Shown here: positions 60,259 to 64,000 of the stretch, piece after piece
How positions within the stretch are numbered: the first letter of the stretch is position 1
Layout: the number at the start of each line of letters is the position of its first letter
Assembly (NCBI RefSeq): GCF_003581585.1
Contig: NZ_QXIR01000010.1
Span: 1-64,000 of the forward strand
Length of the DNA stretch: 64,000 nt
Origin: Bacillus salacetis
GTDB lineage: Bacteria; Bacillota; Bacilli; Bacillales; Bacillaceae_B
Reading direction: 5' to 3'
Notes under the pieces: generated by a model
What the model was told of the DNA's origin: nothing
Database searches by the model: none
What the model saw: only the letters and a program-made list of their open reading frames with translations
Translations under genes and position numbers: made by a program

Positions 60259-61080
60259 TTGAAAACTACGATTTACAAACTTGCTGCATTTCTCAAAGCT
60301 GAAAACACTCAGATCGCCAATGATATTGTGGATTCAGTCATCCTCAAAATGAACTTATCCCTTTCGGATGTGGAGGTTGGACGGGCGATCAACATGTATC
60401 AGGATCTGTTGGAATTTCTTAGTCTTTCACTTCAAACAGAAAACATGGACATTCCAGAAGAACTGATTGAATGGAGTAAGCAGAATGCTTATGCACAAGT
60501 ATCTGCCAACAAAAAGATATCGGAAATCATCCTGCGGTACCCTCCGACGAGGGAAATCTTTACAGATTTTGTTTCACGATGGGCTTATCATTATCAACTT
60601 TCAACCGAAGAGTACACCCTTGTCTTAAAAAAAATTAACAGAATGCTCGATGTCAGCCTGGAAAAGACGGTGATAGCGTTCGAAGAATACAATGCGAAAG
60701 TGAAGGAAGGCTTCGAAGAAGAAATCGATATCATTTCCTTCCCCATCGTGCCGCTCACTGAAAATATGGCTGTTGTCCCACTGGTCGGAAGGCTTGATGA
60801 ACACAGGGCCAATCATCTTATTGATTCCGTCCTGCCGAAAGTCAATAACTTAAAGATCAACTATTTGATCATGGATTTCTCCGGAGTTTGTGAAATTGAT
60901 GAGCTGGCTGCGAGAAGTATTCATAACGCAGTATCCATGCTGAAGCTCCTTGGAATTCAAGTGATTTCCACAGGGATTTCACCTAAGCTCGCATATACGG
61001 CAGTATCAATTGGTGTCGGGGCTGTGGGTGTTAACTCCTATCAAAGTGTTAGACAAGCATTGGAAAGCTTAAATTCATAG
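60259..61080 (+). CDS. RsbR-type stressosome STAS protein, 273 aa
   Basis: The N-terminal half (about 1-150) is a helical, non-heme globin-like RsbR domain; residues about 158-273 form a STAS domain. The two threonines phosphorylated by RsbT in RsbRA (in DIDTxRA and VDTMVA contexts) are both replaced: GRLDEHRA has Glu181 and CEIDELAA has Glu215. It is most like the RsbRD (YqhA) branch. It starts with TTG at 60259 after AAAGGGG. Probably a stressosome subunit modulating sigma-B. Confidence 0.88.
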   Translation: MKTTIYKLAAFLKAENTQIANDIVDSVILKMNLSLSDVEVGRAINMYQDLLEFLSLSLQTENMDIPEELIEWSKQNAYAQVSANKKISEIILRYPPTREIFTDFVSRWAYHYQLSTEEYTLVLKKINRMLDVSLEKTVIAFEEYNAKVKEGFEEEIDIISFPIVPLTENMAVVPLVGRLDEHRANHLIDSVLPKVNNLKINYLIMDFSGVCEIDELAARSIHNAVSMLKLLGIQVISTGISPKLAYTAVSIGVGAVGVNSYQSVRQALESLNS

Positions 61081-61082
61081 TT

Positions 61083-61113
61083 TACGCGCCACTTAGGGGT
61101 GCGTCTTTTTTTG
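61083..61113 (+). terminator. terminator of the RsbR-like gene
   Basis: ACGC-G-CC pairs with GG-T-GCGT and is followed by T7. Confidence 0.65.
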
Positions 61114-61296
61114 TTTTTTCGTAATTTTTGCTGCTGATTAGAATAAATTTCAACTATATCCTGGCAATTCACCGCAAAATCCTCAGTAAACAGGATAGAA
61201 AAGAGCATCTCTTTATTTTTGGGAAACAAAGCTCACTGAACATGGTAAACCGGCTCTTGGAATTTTTTCGGAGGCAGCAATAAATGTGAAAACAGC
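61109..61296. repeat. ~190-bp MITE-like element, copy G (diverged)
   Basis: Order of landmarks matches copy A: TTTTTTCGTAATTTTTGCTG near the left end, ATAAATTTCAACTA, AAAGAGCATCTCTTT in the middle, AGCAATAAATGTGAAAACAG at the right end. Terminal bases are diverged and merge with the terminator of the preceding gene. No clear target duplication. Confidence 0.7.
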
Positions 61297-61338
61297 ATTT
61301 TTAACACTAATTTTGAAAATCTTTAGGGGGAAATATTC

Positions 61339-61851
61339 ATGAAAGTCAGAAAAGCCTTCACTGCAGATGCATTGGGAATTGCAAAGGTACAGGTTGATAC
61401 CTGGAATACAACCTATCGAGGAATTGTACCGGATGTGTTTCTGGATTCAATGACATATGAGTCCAGGGAACATAAATGGAAGGAAATCCTTTCTCAAGGA
61501 GCAACTGTTTATGTAGCTGAAAGTGAAGGAATCTGCGGATTTGCCAGTGCCGGCACTCAGCGTTCTAATAAATATCCTGCATATGAAGGAGAGCTTTACG
61601 CTATTTATGTCAATGAAGAAAACCAACGCAGAGGGGTGGGAAAGGGGCTTCTTGAACCAGTTGTGAAAGAGCTTGTTAAACAAAAGATCTTTGCTGTGAC
61701 TGTTGTCGTTCTACAGGAAAATCCCTCAAGGTACTTTTATGAATTCCTCGGCGCAAGAATCATAGACACCATCGAAACTGAAATAGCCGGTAAAAGAATT
61801 CCCGAACTGGTGTATGGATGGAAGGATATCAGGGAGATATTGATAAAATAA
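61339..61851 (+). CDS. GNAT-family N-acetyltransferase, 170 aa
   Basis: A single GNAT domain: VRKAFTADALGIAKVQVDTWNTTYRGIVPDVFLD at the N-terminus and acetyl-CoA motif AIYVNEENQRRGVGKGLL (about 88-106). AGGGGG precedes the ATG. Length and pattern match a common Bacillus GNAT group with unknown substrate. Confidence 0.9.
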   Translation: MKVRKAFTADALGIAKVQVDTWNTTYRGIVPDVFLDSMTYESREHKWKEILSQGATVYVAESEGICGFASAGTQRSNKYPAYEGELYAIYVNEENQRRGVGKGLLEPVVKELVKQKIFAVTVVVLQENPSRYFYEFLGARIIDTIETEIAGKRIPELVYGWKDIREILIK

Positions 61852-61952
61852 AAAGTTCCAAAGAATGTTTTATTGCCTTTCGTTATCTATTCCACTTTTG
61901 GTTCATATAGTGGTGAAGAGGAATTTCATCCTATATGAAGCAGGGGGATATC

Positions 61953-62168
61953 ATGTATATTGTCTATTATTATGAAAACAGAAATCTTCTGCTGCATCAA
62001 CTGAGGCAGCATGTGCCGGCGGAAGGTGAAGAATTTAAAATCAAGGGCAGGAAAGCCAAGGTGCTAAGTATACAATACGACGATACAAATAGGGTATCAG
62101 TCCATGTCAGCCTTGAGTCTGTAAGCAAGAAGGCGGCTGTGGATCTCTCGAAAAAGAAAAAGAGATAA
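61953..62168 (+). CDS. small hypothetical protein, 71 aa
   Basis: YIVYYYENRNLLLHQLRQHVPAEGEEFKIKGRKAKVLS, then a basic C-terminus SKKKKR. It looks like a small beta-rich soluble protein. GGGGGATATC precedes the ATG at 61953. No family recognised. Confidence 0.75.
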   Translation: MYIVYYYENRNLLLHQLRQHVPAEGEEFKIKGRKAKVLSIQYDDTNRVSVHVSLESVSKKAAVDLSKKKKR

Positions 62169-62321
62169 AGTGATGGCAGTTCATTAAGGGAAATGAGCTG
62201 CCTGATTTTATGTCCGGATTTTCATCCATTCCTTTGTTAGAAACTATATAGCTTGAATACGTACATTTCAGCCCAAAAGGCATAAGATAATCTGTAAAAC
62301 CTTGGAAGGAGCTGGACATAC

Positions 62322-63176
62322 ATGTACAATTTCACCCCATTTCAAGATGGAGAAAACAGCCAGAGGATAGATGATTACACAGCTGAAGATTTCACTTTGA
62401 TCATAAAGAAAAACGCTGAAGTCATCGACTTGTATACTAACCTGATCCAGGAAGCACCTAATCAATTGCACCAAAGAATTCTGTCTGATTCATTACAGAA
62501 TAAGAGATCACAGTTGAATCAGTTCACCATACTTCACCAACAGCGCTCAGGAGTCCAACCGCATTATGATATCGAGAAAATAGAGTATGAGGGCTACACA
62601 AACGGAATAGAAAAAGCCTTTCAAGCAGAGTTTGAAAATTCGGAGGAGTATCGGAATCAATACTATATCCTGCAGGACGACTATATCCGAAACACCATTC
62701 TACACGCCTTTACTGCTCAGAGGGAGAATGCCCTACGTCTTCAACACCTAATGGCGGAATCAGCCGGCAGGATACAGGATAATGGCGGAAAGCCCTATGT
62801 GGTCGATATCGAAAAAGCAACAACGGAAAATGATACTTACCGTACCGCACTATGGACAGGGGAGCACATGCAAGTGACCTTGATGAGCATCGATGTTGGT
62901 GACGATATAGGGCTGGAGGTACATCCGGAAACTGACCAATTCATTCGAATAGAAGAAGGACAAGGTCTTGTACAAATGGGAGCAACACAAAACAATCTCA
63001 CTTTCCAGGAGCAGGCTTTTGCCGATTATGCCGTCATGATACCCGCAGGGACCTGGCATAACATCACGAATACAGGAAGTACGCCTATGAAGGTTTATGC
63101 TATTTACGCACCACCGGAACACCCGTTCGGAACAATCCATGAGACGAAAGCGGACGCGATGGCAGCAGAGGGATAA
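62322..63176 (+). CDS. fusion of a helical (ferritin-like) domain and a cupin domain, 284 aa
   Basis: Residues about 15-150 are helical with a ferritin-like pattern (TAEDFTLIIKKNAEVIDLYTNLIQ; RNTILHAFTAQRENALRLQHL). Residues about 170-275 are a cupin: TLMSIDVGDDIGLEVHPETDQFIRIEEGQG and VMIPAGTWHNITNTGSTPMKVYAIY, with His and Glu metal ligands. AAGGAG lies 8-9 bases before the ATG. The fusion suggests a metal-dependent surface or spore protein; activity unknown. Confidence 0.87.
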   Translation: MYNFTPFQDGENSQRIDDYTAEDFTLIIKKNAEVIDLYTNLIQEAPNQLHQRILSDSLQNKRSQLNQFTILHQQRSGVQPHYDIEKIEYEGYTNGIEKAFQAEFENSEEYRNQYYILQDDYIRNTILHAFTAQRENALRLQHLMAESAGRIQDNGGKPYVVDIEKATTENDTYRTALWTGEHMQVTLMSIDVGDDIGLEVHPETDQFIRIEEGQGLVQMGATQNNLTFQEQAFADYAVMIPAGTWHNITNTGSTPMKVYAIYAPPEHPFGTIHETKADAMAAEG

Positions 63177-63181
63177 AAAAA

Positions 63182-63407
63182 GGCTGGGGCAAAACAAATT
63201 GATCTAAGTAGAAATAAACGAAATTAAAACCGCATGGCGTCAAGGTTATACACTTGACGTCATGCGGTTTATTCAGATTATCAGGGTTTTTTACCGCTTT
63301 TCCTGAACGCAGACGGATTGCACCTGAGCAGAAAACCATTTTTTACCCGTCCCAAAATTTTTTAAAACTTTGCAAAGAGAGCCTTTTATAAGGTTTTGTC
63401 CCAGCAT
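63182..63407. repeat. second dispersed element (GGCTGGG...CAAAAC ends) with inner 17-bp hairpin
   Basis: The left end GGCTGGGGCAAAAC and right end GTTTTGTCCCAGC are inverted repeats (12 of 13). Inside, AACCGCATG-G-CGTCAAG pairs with CTTGACG-T-CATGCGGTT (63232-63269). No coding capacity. The end sequence resembles widely dispersed intergenic repeats of Bacillota. Confidence 0.65.
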
Positions 63408-63468
63408 ATTTTATTAAGTATCTGTCACTTCCTATTGAAGATTGCGGTTTCAGACCAGGTATCAAACA

Positions 63469-63702
63469 CTACAATAAACTGTTTTTAACTGAGTTGCTGT
63501 CACTGACATCCTGGTCATTTACAATACTCAACGGTACATTGAAGAAAACACCGTCTCCAGTTTCTTCCCCATACCCATAGTTTAACTTTATAGAGAGAAA
63601 TACATCTATCTGCTGTGTGGGCCCCAGACTGATGAACGATCCGCGGTCGATGGCATTTGCCTTGATGCCGACCATATTGATGACAACAGGACTAGTGAAC
63701 AT
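63469..63702 (-). CDS. GerPA/GerPF-like spore germination protein, 77 aa
   Basis: FTSPVVINMVGIKANAIDRGSFISL and SIVNDQDVSDSNSVKNSLL follow the pattern of GerPA/GerPF (PxVINxVG...; NDPDVxDxN at the C-terminus). AAGGGG precedes the ATG. These small spore-coat-associated proteins help nutrients reach the receptors. The linked gene upstream on the minus strand is of similar type. Confidence 0.75.
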   Translation of the reverse strand: MFTSPVVINMVGIKANAIDRGSFISLGPTQQIDVFLSIKLNYGYGEETGDGVFFNVPLSIVNDQDVSDSNSVKNSLL

Positions 63703-63714
63703 AAATACACCCCT

Positions 63715-63957
63715 TTATAATTTTGTAGGCAGTGATTGAAAGGAGGATGGTGAGTCGATTTGATCTTTATCATCCACAAAGCTCCTGGTTCCCATAAACG
63801 CGCTTTCATCTCCGAAGTTTTGTCCATAGCCTTGATTTTTCTTATCGGAATTATGCCATTCAGCCAATAGATTTTGTCCAATATTCACTGCAGAAGCATT
63901 TTCAAAGGAATTAATCTTCAACAAATAAATATTAATATTAATAGAGCTGCCCGCCAA
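63715..63957 (-). CDS. small spore protein related to GerP-type family, 80 aa
   Basis: INIYLLKINSFENASAVNIGQNLLAEW, then a Gly/Asn-rich section (NQGYGQNFGDESAF) and SFVDDKDQIDSPSSFQSLP, with the NDPD-like end pattern of GerP-type proteins. TTG start after AAAGGGGGTAACC. It is 12 bp from the GerPA/F-like gene, so the pair forms an operon. Its upstream promoter is outside or at the edge of the window. Confidence 0.65.
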   Translation of the reverse strand: MAGSSININIYLLKINSFENASAVNIGQNLLAEWHNSDKKNQGYGQNFGDESAFMGTRSFVDDKDQIDSPSSFQSLPTKL

Positions 63958-64000
63958 GATGGTTACCCCCTTTTTACAAATATATTAAGGGTTCTGCCAT

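Noticed and set aside
1-64000. tRNA, rRNA or prophage genes
   Set aside because: I found no tRNA-like cloverleaf ends, rRNA signature or phage structural or integrase gene on either strand.

Overview
The window comes from a low-GC, endospore-forming Bacillota, very probably Bacillaceae. The evidence is Shine-Dalgarno-rich, GTG/TTG-tolerant starts, a three-gene GerA-type germinant receptor operon, a YjcZ/SscA-like glycine-rich spore micro-protein and two GerP-like spore proteins. Many genes have clear B. subtilis relatives: yerO-swrC, adaA-alkA-adaB, yueF, ywaC/sasA, nagP-nagA-nagB-nagR, yeaB/mneS, ydbD and yoaS. Their order is not that of B. subtilis, so the genus is not B. subtilis itself. 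I see no rRNA, tRNA, prophage, CRISPR or intact insertion sequence; this is ordinary chromosome rich in small accessory genes.

Layout. 0.5-4.4 kb: small proteins, a two-gene membrane unit, and a PepSY membrane protein with a His-tailed YtkA-like lipoprotein. 5.1-9.9 kb: a TetR regulator (YerO-like) divergent from an RND exporter (SwrC-like), with a dyad over the promoter. 10-15.3 kb: lipoproteins, a GNAT enzyme, and an SgrR-like regulator divergent from an MFS transporter. 15.6-17.6 kb: the alkylation-repair operon adaA-alkA-adaB. 18-21.5 kb: an SDR enzyme, an FbpA-like peptide, a YueF permease and a small alarmone synthetase. 21.7-29.4 kb: small membrane proteins, a GIY-YIG protein, an acetyltransferase, an LLM flavoprotein, a cupin and a GNAT enzyme. 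29.6-44 kb: mostly single metabolic or hypothetical genes, including methyltransferases, a prolyl-4-hydroxylase-like enzyme, an alpha-hydroxyacid oxidase, a YeeE/TsuA transporter and a cysteine hydrolase. 44-50 kb: the N-acetylglucosamine module, with nagP divergent from nagA-nagB-nagR-SIS and two NagR (dre) sites between. 50.7-54.4 kb: the germinant receptor operon. 54.7-64 kb: lipoproteins, an Mn exporter, an Mn catalase, an RsbR paralog, a cupin fusion and GerP-like genes.

Non-coding DNA is the most distinctive part. (1) Three intergenic arrays (about 4.57-4.73, 17.64-18.06 and 35.19-36.53 kb) have unrelated bulk sequence but the same geometry: an 8-9 bp inverted repeat around a 9-nt centre, repeated every 52-53 bp, which is five helical turns. 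(2) A roughly 190-bp palindromic element occurs 7-8 times. Its ends (GGCTsTTTTC...) and its 8-bp target duplications, seen in three copies and nearly in a fourth, make it look like a MITE of an ISL3-type transposon. One copy sits in the nagP leader between promoter and start codon; another abuts a stop codon.

Two important genes, nagP and the germinant receptor B subunit, are each split by a single-base frameshift. These could be real decay or indel errors in the assembly, and the latter should be considered first because one lies in a homopolymer.
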